Assembly: GCA_965228065.1 (NCBI GenBank)
Contig: OZ245788.1
Coordinates: 124,001 to 188,000, forward strand
Direction: 5' to 3'
Length of the DNA: 64,000 bases
Origin: Sphingobium_A sp965228065
GTDB taxonomy: Bacteria; Pseudomonadota; Alphaproteobacteria; Sphingomonadales; Sphingomonadaceae
The notes beneath the pieces were generated by a model. The model was not told the origin of the DNA, ran no database searches, and saw only the letters and a program-made list of their open reading frames with translations. The translations under genes and the position numbers were made by a program. Below are positions 45,362 through 54,023 of this stretch, piece after piece; within the stretch, counting starts at the first letter, position 1, and every line of letters starts with the position of its first letter.

Positions 45362-47149
45362 TCAATAAACCCGCGCCTTGGGTTTGATATATTCGACATC
45401 GTCGGTCAGCGTATATTCGTGCACCGGGCGGGAATCGAGCGTTACCGCACCCTTGTCGAACCAGCTGATCGTGTGCTTCATCCAGTTCGCGTCGTCGCGA
45501 TCGGGATAATCCTCGTGCATATGCGCGCCGCGGCTTTCCTTGCGGTTCGCCGCGGAATGCATCGTCACCACTGCCTGGGGCAGCATGTTGTCCAGTTCCA
45601 GCGTCTCGACGAGATCGGTGTTCCAGATCAGCGAGCGGTCGGTGACGCCGACATCCTGCAGATTGGCATAGACCTTGTCGATCAGGCCCTGGCCCTCGCG
45701 CAGCAATTCGGTGTCACGGAACACCGCGCAATGCCGCTGCATCGTATGCTGCATGTCGAGGCGGATCTTCGCCGTCGGCGTGCCACCCGCAGCGTTGCGA
45801 TAGCGATCGAGGCGACCCAGCGCCTTGTCGTCGGCTTCGGTGTTTATCGCGCCATGCTTGCTGTTGGGCTTGATCAGCTCGGCGATGCGGAACCCCGTCG
45901 CGCGGCCGAACACGACCAGATCGATCAGCGAGTTGGAGCCAAGGCGATTGGCGCCGTGGACCGAGACGCAGGCCGCTTCACCGACCGCGAACAGACCGGG
46001 CACGACGCTATCGGGATTGCCGTCCTTCAGCGTCACGACTTCGCCGTGATAGTTACAGGGAATGCCGCCCATATTGTAATGGACGGTCGGCGTGACCGGC
46101 AGTGGCTGGCGGGTCAGGTCGACGCCGGCGAAGATCTTGCCGGTTTCGGTGATGCCGGGCAGCCGTTCCGCCAGCACCGCGGGATCGATATGATCCAGGT
46201 GCAGGAAGATATGGTCCTTGTTCTTGCCGACGCCGCGCCCTTCGCGCATCTCCATCGCCATCGAACGCGCGACCACGTCGCGGCTGGCGAGATCCTTGGC
46301 CGACGGAGCATAGCGCTCCATGAAGCGCTCACCCTCGGAATTGGTCAGATAGCCGCCTTCGCCGCGCGCACCTTCGGTGATGAGCACGCCGGCGCCATAG
46401 ATGCCGGTCGGGTGGAACTGGACGAATTCCATGTCCTGAAGCGGCAGGCCGGCGCGCAGCACCATGCCGCCACCGTCGCCGGTGCAGGTATGCGCCGAAG
46501 TCGCCGAGAAATAGGTGCGGCCCGAGCCGCCCGTCGCCAGCACGACCGAATGGCTGCGGAAGCGGTGGATCGATCCGTCCTCCATGCAGAGCGCGATCAC
46601 GCCCTTGCACTCGCCGCCCTCCATGATGAGGTCGAGCGCGAAATATTCGATGAAGAAGTCCGCGTCGTACTTCAGGCTCTGCTGATAGAGCGCGTGCAGC
46701 ATGGCGTGGCCGGTACGGTCGGCGGCGGCACAGGTGCGCTGCACCGGCGGGCCGGCGCCCATATTCTGCATATGGCCGCCGAACGGCCGCTGATAGATCT
46801 TGCCCTCTTCGGTGCGGCTGAACGGCACACCGGCATGTTCAAGCTCGATCACCGCGGCCGGTGCCTCGCGCACCATATATTCGATCGCGTCCTGATCGCC
46901 GAGCCAGTCGGAGCCCTTGACGGTATCGTACATATGCCAGGTCCAGTGATCGGGACCCATATTGCCCAAGCTGGCGGCGATGCCGCCCTGCGCCGCAACG
47001 GTGTGCGAGCGGGTCGGGAACACCTTGGTGATGCAGGCCGTCTTCAGGCCCTTTTCCGCGATGCCCATGGTGGCGCGCAGGCCGGAGCCGCCGGCCCCCA
47101 CGACCACGGCGTCGTACACATGGTCGATGATCTTATAGGCTTGCGTCAT
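45362..47149 (-). CDS. sdhA: Succinate dehydrogenase flavoprotein subunit
   Basis: 595-residue FAD subunit of complex II. Covalent FAD His in RSHTVAAQGGIAAS; GAGGSGLRAT dinucleotide site; HPTGIYGAGVLITEGARGEGG and ANRLGSNSLIDLVVFGR blocks. Its start overlaps the sdhD stop. It ends the operon, directly before a terminator; the iron-sulfur subunit gene sdhB is not present where it is usually found. Confidence 0.97.
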   Translation of the reverse strand: MTQAYKIIDHVYDAVVVGAGGSGLRATMGIAEKGLKTACITKVFPTRSHTVAAQGGIAASLGNMGPDHWTWHMYDTVKGSDWLGDQDAIEYMVREAPAAVIELEHAGVPFSRTEEGKIYQRPFGGHMQNMGAGPPVQRTCAAADRTGHAMLHALYQQSLKYDADFFIEYFALDLIMEGGECKGVIALCMEDGSIHRFRSHSVVLATGGSGRTYFSATSAHTCTGDGGGMVLRAGLPLQDMEFVQFHPTGIYGAGVLITEGARGEGGYLTNSEGERFMERYAPSAKDLASRDVVARSMAMEMREGRGVGKNKDHIFLHLDHIDPAVLAERLPGITETGKIFAGVDLTRQPLPVTPTVHYNMGGIPCNYHGEVVTLKDGNPDSVVPGLFAVGEAACVSVHGANRLGSNSLIDLVVFGRATGFRIAELIKPNSKHGAINTEADDKALGRLDRYRNAAGGTPTAKIRLDMQHTMQRHCAVFRDTELLREGQGLIDKVYANLQDVGVTDRSLIWNTDLVETLELDNMLPQAVVTMHSAANRKESRGAHMHEDYPDRDDANWMKHTISWFDKGAVTLDSRPVHEYTLTDDVEYIKPKARVY

Positions 47150-47538
47150 CAGGCGGGAGCTCCACCGAAAGCGATGCGGGCAACGGAGAAGACGCCGAGC
47201 GCGGCGCCGCCGATCGCGTAGATGTTGAGAAGAACGATGCTCAGGACCCTGAGCGCATCGTCATGGACATAATCCTCGATCATCACCTGCATGCCGATGC
47301 GCAGGTGCCAGAAGACGCTGACAAGCAGCAGGATCATCGGCACAGCCGAAAGCGGGCTGGACAGCCACGCAATCACCGCCGCGTGATCGAAGCCTGGCAG
47401 CCTGATCAGCGAAACAATGAACCATGTGAAGAGGATGAGATTGCCGACCGCCGTCATGCGCTGGATCAGCCAGTGATGGCCGCCGCTCTTGGCCGAACCA
47501 AGGCCGCGAACGCGGCCGATTCCGGTGCCGCTACCCAT
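47149..47538 (-). CDS. sdhD: Succinate dehydrogenase membrane anchor subunit D
   Basis: 129 residues with three membrane segments. Seen: HHWLIQRMTAVGNLILF, FWHLRIGMQVMIEDYVHDDALRV. The start at 47538 overlaps the sdhC stop (TAATG). Helps bind haem b and quinone. Confidence 0.93.
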   Translation of the reverse strand: MGSGTGIGRVRGLGSAKSGGHHWLIQRMTAVGNLILFTWFIVSLIRLPGFDHAAVIAWLSSPLSAVPMILLLVSVFWHLRIGMQVMIEDYVHDDALRVLSIVLLNIYAIGGAALGVFSVARIAFGGAPA

Positions 47539-47936
47539 TAGAGGCCCCTTCCGAGAATGATCATCCAGAATCCGATCGTGGCAAGGATGGCGCCGGCAAA
47601 CACCGCGAGCGACCATTTCTTGTTCGAATGAAGCTCATAGCCGGCACCGGTATCGAGCACGAAGTGCCGCAGGCCGGAAAAGAGGTGCTGGAAAAAGGAC
47701 CAGCTCAATCCGACCATCACGACATAGCCCGGCCACCAGGTGGCCCAGCTTATGAAAGTTTCATAAGCGGCTTCGCCGCTTGCGGCGGCGGCAAGCCACC
47801 AGATCAGGCCGAGCGCGCCGACAACGGCCAGGCCGTTGCCCGTCACGCGGTGCGCGATGGAGACGGCCATGGCCGGTCCCCATTTCCAGATGCCCAGATG
47901 CGGCGAAAGGGGCCGTTTGGGATTGCGAGTCATCAT
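47538..47936 (-). CDS. sdhC: Succinate dehydrogenase cytochrome b556 subunit
   Basis: About 132 residues, three membrane helices. Seen: RPLSPHLGIWKWGPAMAVSIAHRVTG and the haem-ligand region FFQHLFSGLRHFVLDTG. Two adjacent Met codons (47936 and 47933) follow a GGGGGA site; either may start. First gene of sdhCDA. Confidence 0.93.
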   Translation of the reverse strand: MMTRNPKRPLSPHLGIWKWGPAMAVSIAHRVTGNGLAVVGALGLIWWLAAAASGEAAYETFISWATWWPGYVVMVGLSWSFFQHLFSGLRHFVLDTGAGYELHSNKKWSLAVFAGAILATIGFWMIILGRGL

Positions 47937-48222
47937 GTCCCCCATGGATTCCGGGACGCTGTTAGGACTAACCCTTCGCTCATGCAACACGGCGATGACA
48001 GTCGATCGACCAGAGTCCCAAGCCTTTCGAGAAAGCGGGAAAAGCGCATTTTGACGCCAATCGCCGCGCGCTCCCCCGCCAGACCATCCCATATGGTATG
48101 ATCCTGCCGGCGCGTTTTGACGGAAGAGCGGGCCTGCACCAGCTTTCTCCGGCGGACTCTAACAGCTCGTTAACCACCTCCCGCTATGCCCGGTGGCGCA
48201 TGCAATTTCCGGGGGCGCCGCA

Positions 48223-49569
48223 GTGAGCAAGGCCGATCAGCAGATCTCGATATCCATTGCCGAGCGCCTGCCCGACTTCGATTGGGACGGCCAGCTCGCC
48301 CCGGCCTGCCGCGATGTCCATGACCTGATCGGCCCCGCCGCCGAAGCGATCTCGCGCGATTTCTGGGAACAGTTCCTCCGTTCCAAGGGGGCTGCGCCGA
48401 TCCGCGGCCATTATGGCGACGCCAAGCTCGCCGAAGCGATTGCCGCCAGCCGCGACTATATCCTCGCCAAATTTTCCGATCCGACCAGCCAGGCCTGGGC
48501 CGATCTCGCCATCGGCCATGCCGCCTATATCCGTGCCGCCGGCGTGCCGTTGCACAGCCTACTCGGCGCGCTCTGTTATGCGAGCAATCGTGCGACCGAA
48601 GCGCTTTACGATGCGATCGGGCACGAACCGGACCGCTATCGCCGCGGCGCCGAAGTAATCCAGCGGATCGGCGTGATCGAAGCCGAGATCATGGCCGACT
48701 TCATCCGCTCGCGAAACGCGCAGCAGTCGCGCGCCGAACGGGCAGAGCGTGCGGGCAATTTCAACGAACGGATCACCGGCGAAGTCGAACTCGCGTCCGA
48801 ACTCGGCCAGTCGTTGCGCAACCAGGCACATGGCGCGTCGACCTCCGCGCGGGGCATGCTCAGCAAGGCATCCGAAGTCGCCGCAGCGGCCGAGCAATCG
48901 GCGCTGGCGATGCGCGAGGCCGCGCAGACCGCCGCGGGGCTGATCCGCGCGATCGAGGATGCCCGTGCCGAGGTCGAGGTCGCTGCCGAGGTCGCCACCC
49001 GCGCGTCGGGCCAGGCCGGCGAGGCCGTCGGCGTGTCGCAGATGCTGTCGTCGCACGCAGAATCGATCGAATCGATCCTTGGCCTGATCCGCGAGATTGC
49101 GGGCCAGACCAATTTGCTCGCCCTGAACGCGACGATCGAAGCCGCCCGCGCGGGCGATGCCGGCCGTGGCTTTGCCGTGGTCGCGCAGGAAGTGAAGTCG
49201 CTCGCCAACCAGACCGCACGCGCCACCGACGAGATCGCCGGCAAGATCGAGGCGATCCAGACCGCGACCCGCACCACCGTCCAGACCAGCGTATCGATCC
49301 GCCAGACGGTGAGCGAGGTTCAATCCTCCGCCGAACGCATCCGCGAGGCGATGGAGTTGCAGGCGCAGACCGTGACCATGATCACCGCCGCCGTCGACGA
49401 AACCGCGCTTGCAGCCGATTCGATGTCCGGCACGATCGCGTCGATCCGCGCCGACACCGAGAATGTCGCGACCGAGATCGACCAGCTCGAAACCGGATTC
49501 GGCACGATGGCGCAACGGATCGGCACGCTGAAACAGGCCGCCGGCAGCTATGTCGCCCGGATCGGCTGA
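48223..49569 (+). CDS. Globin-coupled sensor / methyl-accepting chemotaxis protein, soluble
   Basis: About 448 residues. N-terminal globin-coupled sensor domain (about 1-180) with a candidate proximal His in AIGHAAYIRAAGVPLHSLLGA, then a helical linker and a cytoplasmic transducer domain with the hairpin tip EIAGQTNLLALNATIEAARAG. No membrane segment is seen, so it is likely a cytoplasmic O2 sensor like HemAT. A GTG at 48223 with a GGGGGCG site is preferred over a GTG ten codons upstream. No che genes are nearby. Confidence 0.9.
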   Translation: MSKADQQISISIAERLPDFDWDGQLAPACRDVHDLIGPAAEAISRDFWEQFLRSKGAAPIRGHYGDAKLAEAIAASRDYILAKFSDPTSQAWADLAIGHAAYIRAAGVPLHSLLGALCYASNRATEALYDAIGHEPDRYRRGAEVIQRIGVIEAEIMADFIRSRNAQQSRAERAERAGNFNERITGEVELASELGQSLRNQAHGASTSARGMLSKASEVAAAAEQSALAMREAAQTAAGLIRAIEDARAEVEVAAEVATRASGQAGEAVGVSQMLSSHAESIESILGLIREIAGQTNLLALNATIEAARAGDAGRGFAVVAQEVKSLANQTARATDEIAGKIEAIQTATRTTVQTSVSIRQTVSEVQSSAERIREAMELQAQTVTMITAAVDETALAADSMSGTIASIRADTENVATEIDQLETGFGTMAQRIGTLKQAAGSYVARIG

Positions 49570-49610
49570 TCGGCGAGGACAAAGCCCGACTCCGCCGCTA
49601 AGGCGGCGCG

Positions 49611-50300
49611 ATGACCCATATTCTCCTCACCGGCGCCACCCGCGGGATCGGCGCCGCGATTGCAGCGCGGCTCGAACAGGGTGGCGCACGCGTGATCGGC
49701 ACGGGCAGTGCCGATGGCGATCTTTCGGATCCGGCAACGCCTGCCCTGCTCTGGCGCAATGCACTCGACCGTCTCGACGGACGGATCGACGTGCTGATCA
49801 ACAATGCCGGCATCTTCGAGGCGACTCCCCTCGATTCGGCCCATGACGAGTGGGTCGCCGCATGGGAACGGACAATGCGGGTCAACCTGACCGCATCGGC
49901 CGAATTGTGCCGGCTGGCCGTCCTCCATTTCCGTGAGCGCACAACCGGCGGCCGCATCGTCAACCTGGCCAGCCGCGCCGCCTATCGCGGCGACAGCCCG
50001 GCGCACTGGCACTATGCCGCGTCCAAGGCGGGCATGGTCGCGATGACCAAGACGATCGCACGCGCCTATGCCAGCGAAGGCATTTACGCCTTCGCGATCT
50101 GCCCCGGCTTCACCATGACGGGCATGGCCGAAGAGTATCTGTCCAGCCGCGGCGGCGAGAAGCTGCTGGCGGATATTCCGCTCGGCAAGGTCGCCGATCC
50201 CGAGGAAGTCGCGGAGGTCACCGCTTTTTGCGCACTCTCAGCGCCCCCGTCGATGACGGGCGCGGTTCTGGACGTGAATGGAGCAAGTTATGTGCGGTGA
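49611..50300 (+). CDS. SDR-family oxidoreductase
   Basis: 229-residue short-chain dehydrogenase: LTGATRGIGAAIA near the N-terminus, NNAGIFE, NLASRAAY and YAASKAGMV. C-terminal AVLDVNGASYVR. Substrate unknown. It ends ten bases before the left inverted repeat of the GIY-YIG unit. Confidence 0.9.
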   Translation: MTHILLTGATRGIGAAIAARLEQGGARVIGTGSADGDLSDPATPALLWRNALDRLDGRIDVLINNAGIFEATPLDSAHDEWVAAWERTMRVNLTASAELCRLAVLHFRERTTGGRIVNLASRAAYRGDSPAHWHYAASKAGMVAMTKTIARAYASEGIYAFAICPGFTMTGMAEEYLSSRGGEKLLADIPLGKVADPEEVAEVTAFCALSAPPSMTGAVLDVNGASYVR

Positions 50301-50309
50301 GAATTACCC

Positions 50310-50340
50310 CGTCATTCCCGCGAACGCGGGAATCCCGCTT
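50310..50340 (+). repeat. Left 31-bp REP-like repeat flanking GIY-YIG gene
   Basis: Begins CGTCATTCCCGCG and contains an internal palindrome ATTCCCGCG-AA-CGCGGGAAT. It is the inverted counterpart of 50647-50677 with one mismatch. Confidence 0.85.
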
Positions 50341-50348
50341 TCCCTCTG

Positions 50349-50639
50349 ATGAAGGGAGGCTGGGTTTACATGCTGGCGGATCGCTATCGCGGCGCAATCT
50401 ACACCGGTGTAACTGCAGACTTGGCTCGGCGATCTTGGCAACATCGAGAGGGCATCGGCTCCCGCTTCGCAAAACGCTATGAAATCCGAATACTTGTATA
50501 TGCAGAACGGCACGAAACGATCGACGCCGCCATTGCTCGGGAAAAAGCGATCAAAAAATGGCGGCGCGCGTGGAAAATCGAGCTGATCGAACAGGCCAAT
50601 CCCGATTGGCTCGATCTATACGAACAGTTGAACGCATGA
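50349..50639 (+). CDS. Small GIY-YIG nuclease (YhbQ/UPF0213-like)
   Basis: 96-residue single-domain GIY-YIG protein: WVYML (residues 5-9, GIY strand), AIYTGVT (16-22, YIG strand), LARRSWQH with the catalytic Arg helix, and IAREKAIKKWRRAWK with the Glu. ATG at 50349 fits the family N-terminus (KGGWVY). It is enclosed by two 31-bp repeats in inverted orientation, making a compact 368-bp unit. Proteins of this family are nucleases of uncertain target. Confidence 0.9.
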   Translation: MKGGWVYMLADRYRGAIYTGVTADLARRSWQHREGIGSRFAKRYEIRILVYAERHETIDAAIAREKAIKKWRRAWKIELIEQANPDWLDLYEQLNA

Positions 50640-50646
50640 GTGGCAA

Positions 50647-50677
50647 AAGCGGGATTCCCGCTTTCGCGGGAATGACG
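50647..50677 (-). repeat. Right 31-bp REP-like repeat flanking GIY-YIG gene
   Basis: Inverted relative to 50310-50340 (30 of 31 identical) and identical to 62288-62318. The ribosome site of prmA (GAGGT) directly abuts it. Confidence 0.85.
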
Positions 50678-50685
50678 AGGTAAAA

Positions 50686-51600
50686 ATGTCGGACTCTTGG
50701 AAACTCACCCTCCCCTGCACCCTGGCGGAAGCGCAGGTGCTGAACGGCGATATCGCACCGCTGGCCATGCTCGAATCGCCGCCGGTGCTGATGACCAGCG
50801 AGGCGGAGCTCGACAATCCCGATGCCTGGCGGCTCGACGCGTATTTCGAGGAAGAACCCGATGCCGCGACGATCGCGCTGATCCGCGCGCTGGTGCCGAG
50901 CGCTGCACGGCGGAAACCCAAGATCGAGCGCCTTGTCGCACAGGATTGGCTGACGATGAGCCAGGCCGGACTGGAGCCCGTCCATGCCGGCCGCTTCTTC
51001 GTCCACACCTCTGCCCATAGCGGCGGGGTTCCGGAGGGTGCGCGGGCTTTCCTGATCGAGGCCGGGCTCGCTTTCGGCACCGGCCAGCACGAGACGACGA
51101 CGGGCTGCCTGCTGATGCTCGACCAGCTCAAGCGCCGCGGACTGGTTTTTCGCGACATGCTCGATCTCGGCACCGGCACCGGACTGCTCGCCTTTGCCGC
51201 GATGCATCTGTGGCCGCGCGCCTATTCAACCGCATCGGACATCGATCCGATCTCGATCGACGTCACGCGCGAAAATGCCGAGATCAATGGCATTTCCCTG
51301 GGCAACCGCGAGGGGCGACTGGCGCTCGCGGTCGCGCCCGGCATGGCGCATCGGCTGCTGCGCCATCGCGCGCCTTACGACCTGATCATCGCCAATATCC
51401 TGGCCGGACCGCTGATCGACATGGCGGCGCCGATCGCCAATGCGCTGGATGAGGGCGGAACGCTGATCCTGGCCGGACTGCTCGACAGTCAGGCAGAGCG
51501 GGTCGCTCGCGCCTATCGTCGACAGGGGCTGAGACTGGCAGGCAGGATCGATCGCGGCGACTGGCCAACGCTCAGGCTGGTGAAGCGGCGGGGACGGTAG
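50686..51600 (+). CDS. prmA: Ribosomal protein L11 methyltransferase
   Basis: 304-residue SAM-dependent methyltransferase that trimethylates ribosomal protein L11. SAM motif DLGTGTGLLAFAAM near residue 160, preceded by GLAFGTGQHETTTGCL, and followed by the catalytic IIANILAGPLIDMA. N-terminal L11-binding domain is present. Start ATG with a GAGGT site. Confidence 0.94.
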   Translation: MSDSWKLTLPCTLAEAQVLNGDIAPLAMLESPPVLMTSEAELDNPDAWRLDAYFEEEPDAATIALIRALVPSAARRKPKIERLVAQDWLTMSQAGLEPVHAGRFFVHTSAHSGGVPEGARAFLIEAGLAFGTGQHETTTGCLLMLDQLKRRGLVFRDMLDLGTGTGLLAFAAMHLWPRAYSTASDIDPISIDVTRENAEINGISLGNREGRLALAVAPGMAHRLLRHRAPYDLIIANILAGPLIDMAAPIANALDEGGTLILAGLLDSQAERVARAYRRQGLRLAGRIDRGDWPTLRLVKRRGR

Positions 51601-51602
51601 CG

Positions 51603-52766
51603 CTAACCCGGCCGCCTGAACGACCACGTCTCCCAAGCCGCTACCAGCAACAGAATCGCTGTGCTCGCCACGGACAGCATCACCGGTTCCGCATGCGTCG
51701 CGAACGGCGCCAGCGCCGCCAACAGTGCGAGGCCGACCATGTGCGACAGCGGAAAATGCACGGCGGTCGTGCGTTTGAACGCCATGTTGCCGAGCAGGTA
51801 AAGCGCGGGGCCGCCGAGGATCGCCGCGGCCGTCATCGGTTCGGTATGCCCGGCAGGGTGCGCCAGCACGAGTTCGTCGGCGGCGGCGGTGACGATGATG
51901 CCGGCGACGATGGGCAGATGCAGATATGTATAGGCCAGCCGCGCCATCCGGCCGGGATCGGCATGGTGGGACAGGCTATCGCTGCCGCGCACGGCACCGA
52001 TGTTGAAATAAATCCACCACATCGCGATCGTGCCGATGAATGCGCTGGCGAAGCCCGCGAGTTCCCCGTCATTCCACGGAACGTCGGCAAAGGTCGCGCC
52101 GGTGATCAGGATCGATTCGCCCAGCGCGATGATGACGAACAGGCCGCACCGTTCGGAGAGATGGTGCCCTTCGACATTCCAGGTCTCAGTCGAGGTCCGG
52201 CCGAGGCCGGGCACGTAGAATTGGAGGAACGGCCCGGCATAATCGAACACCAGCGCTGCGATCCAGAATGCGATGCGATCGTTGCCTTCGGCCAGAGCGC
52301 CTGCGATCCACAGCGGCGCGGACGCGATCGCCCAAAGCAGGATGCGCTGGAAATTCCGGTAATTGTCGGGGCTGTGCGACCTGAGCGCGCACAGCATGAA
52401 GATCGGCCGGCCGATCTGGATCGCTAGGAAAGCGGCTATGAACACCCCGCCGCGCGCGTCGAACGCCTGCGGGATGGATAGCGACATCAGCAGTCCAGCG
52501 CCCATCAGCGCGAACAACAGCAGGCGCACGGCCATGCGCTCGACATCGAGCCAGTTGGTGACCCAGGCGGTGTAGATCCACACCCACCACACCGCGAGCA
52601 GCAGCATGAAGGTCTGGAGCATGCCGAGCAGCGTCAGATGCGCCAGCAATCCGTGGCTGAGCTGCGTGATCGCGAAGACGAAGACCAGGTCGAAGAACAG
52701 TTCGACATAGCCGACCCGCGCATCTTCCGGCGCATGGGAGCGACCGCGCAGCAGGTTTTGCGCCAT
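51603..52766 (-). CDS. ltrA: Low-temperature-requirement A family membrane protein
   Basis: 387-residue polytopic membrane protein, about ten hydrophobic segments. Diagnostic N-terminus: YVELFFDLVFVFAITQLSHGL; also GERCGLFVIIALGESILITG-like ending. Family role is unclear (named from Listeria cold growth). Start ATG at 52766, one base past the DoxX stop; a GTG three codons upstream is possible. Convergent with prmA, two bases apart. Confidence 0.88.
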   Translation of the reverse strand: MAQNLLRGRSHAPEDARVGYVELFFDLVFVFAITQLSHGLLAHLTLLGMLQTFMLLLAVWWVWIYTAWVTNWLDVERMAVRLLLFALMGAGLLMSLSIPQAFDARGGVFIAAFLAIQIGRPIFMLCALRSHSPDNYRNFQRILLWAIASAPLWIAGALAEGNDRIAFWIAALVFDYAGPFLQFYVPGLGRTSTETWNVEGHHLSERCGLFVIIALGESILITGATFADVPWNDGELAGFASAFIGTIAMWWIYFNIGAVRGSDSLSHHADPGRMARLAYTYLHLPIVAGIIVTAAADELVLAHPAGHTEPMTAAAILGGPALYLLGNMAFKRTTAVHFPLSHMVGLALLAALAPFATHAEPVMLSVASTAILLLVAAWETWSFRRPG

Positions 52767-52767
52767 A

Positions 52768-53145
52768 TCAGGCACTCGCCCGGGGACGGGAAACCAGCGC
52801 CACCAGCAGCAGTCCGCCGATCGCGCTCATATTCTTGAGGAAATGAAGCCACTGTCCATGGAAATCAGCGGCCGAAACCGACCAGAAGGGGTGGGAGAGC
52901 AGCGCGTCGACGAGCAGGAACAGCGCCATCACGGGCGCCACGATCGACACCCGCCACCCGATCATGATCAGGATACCGGCAGCAGCCTCGAATGCCGAAA
53001 AGGCGAATGCGCCGATCGAGATCGGCCCGCCACCGCTCAGCATCGTGACGATTCGTTCGAGCCCAAGCCCGACAAAGACGCTCGCGATCAGCACGCGTGC
53101 CGTCACGAAAAGAGGGTCGTACCCCGCAGACGCTGTCCGATTCAT
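52768..53145 (-). CDS. DoxX-family membrane protein
   Basis: 125 residues with four hydrophobic segments: LFVTARVLIASVFVGLGLERI, AFEAAAGILIMIGW, VMALFLLVDALLSHPFW, and MSAIGGLLLVAL. Start at 53145 has a GGGGAGG site. Co-transcribed with ltrA. Some DoxX proteins take part in redox or membrane stress responses; the role here is unknown. Confidence 0.85.
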   Translation of the reverse strand: MNRTASAGYDPLFVTARVLIASVFVGLGLERIVTMLSGGGPISIGAFAFSAFEAAAGILIMIGWRVSIVAPVMALFLLVDALLSHPFWSVSAADFHGQWLHFLKNMSAIGGLLLVALVSRPRASA

Positions 53146-53214
53146 TGCCGCCTCCCCAATATGACGCACACCGGACTATTCCGTCCGGACGGCGTCATGG
53201 CAAGGCGGGGATCG

Positions 53215-53880
53215 TCAGTCCTTTCGTTCGTCGCGCTCCCGGCGCAGCCCGAGCCATTGGACGAGCTCTTCAAGGGGGATGGTCGGCAGGAATTCCAGGC
53301 CGACATAATCGCCCTCCTGCCAGCGGATCACGGCTTTCACCGGGCGCAGCCCGTCGATCGTGACCACTGCGTCCTCGTCGACGGGCAGATAATCGTCGAC
53401 CTTCACCTTGGCGCCGCCCTGAGACAGATCGCTCACTTCGACCCGCCAGGTTTCCGCGCCGATGCGCAACCGCGCATATCCCCGCACTTCGAGCCGCGGT
53501 GCACGCGGCTTGCGGCCGTCATCGAGCCCGCGATTACGCAGAACTTCGGAAACATCGACCTTTTCGTCGAAGATGATGCCGACATTGTCGCCCTGCACCC
53601 AGCGGATCGTGCCAGCGACGCATTCGTCGGACTTGAGCTCTATGACGACGCGATCGCCCACCTCGTGTGGCGAGTAGACATGCGCCATCAATCCGCCTTC
53701 GGAGATGTTACGGATCAGGCAGAGTTCCTGATTGCGTGCGCAGATCATCTTGCCGACCCGCAGGATCGTGATGAGGCGCTGCCCCTGACGACGGTCAGGC
53801 TGCTCGGCAAATGTTCCGGTCACGAGCACCGGATCGGTCTCGCGTTGTAATTTGCCTGTGGTTATGCCGCCTTGAGCCAT
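53215..53880 (-). CDS. Tandem PilZ-domain protein
   Basis: 221 residues with two PilZ-like domains, about 29-112 and 128-218. First: RRQGQR followed by IRNISEGGLM; second: RAPRLEVRG followed by VSDLSQGGAKV, i.e. the (R)xxxR and (D/N)xSxxG c-di-GMP-binding elements in both halves, although the Arg spacing of the second is looser. Likely a cytoplasmic c-di-GMP effector. Upstream 143 bases hold its promoter. Confidence 0.85.
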   Translation of the reverse strand: MAQGGITTGKLQRETDPVLVTGTFAEQPDRRQGQRLITILRVGKMICARNQELCLIRNISEGGLMAHVYSPHEVGDRVVIELKSDECVAGTIRWVQGDNVGIIFDEKVDVSEVLRNRGLDDGRKPRAPRLEVRGYARLRIGAETWRVEVSDLSQGGAKVKVDDYLPVDEDAVVTIDGLRPVKAVIRWQEGDYVGLEFLPTIPLEELVQWLGLRRERDERKD

Positions 53881-54023
53881 GGGGGTGTCCAGCCTTTTTC
53901 TTGAAAATGCTTTGGACAGAAACTGGTCATTTCCATCCCCCCACAGGTCCGAAATGCCCGTGAAGAGTTAAAACTCTCTGAACATCCTGGCGCCGACACC
54001 ATCCTTATTGGACGATGGCAGGC

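Noticed and set aside
44600..45362. sdhB downstream of sdhA
   Set aside because: The region holds glutathione peroxidase and a terminator; no ferredoxin-type Cys clusters are encoded.
44714..47221. Plus-strand open frame of 835 codons across gpx and sdhA
   Set aside because: Complement of two well-supported minus-strand genes and of a terminator; translation lacks any domain.
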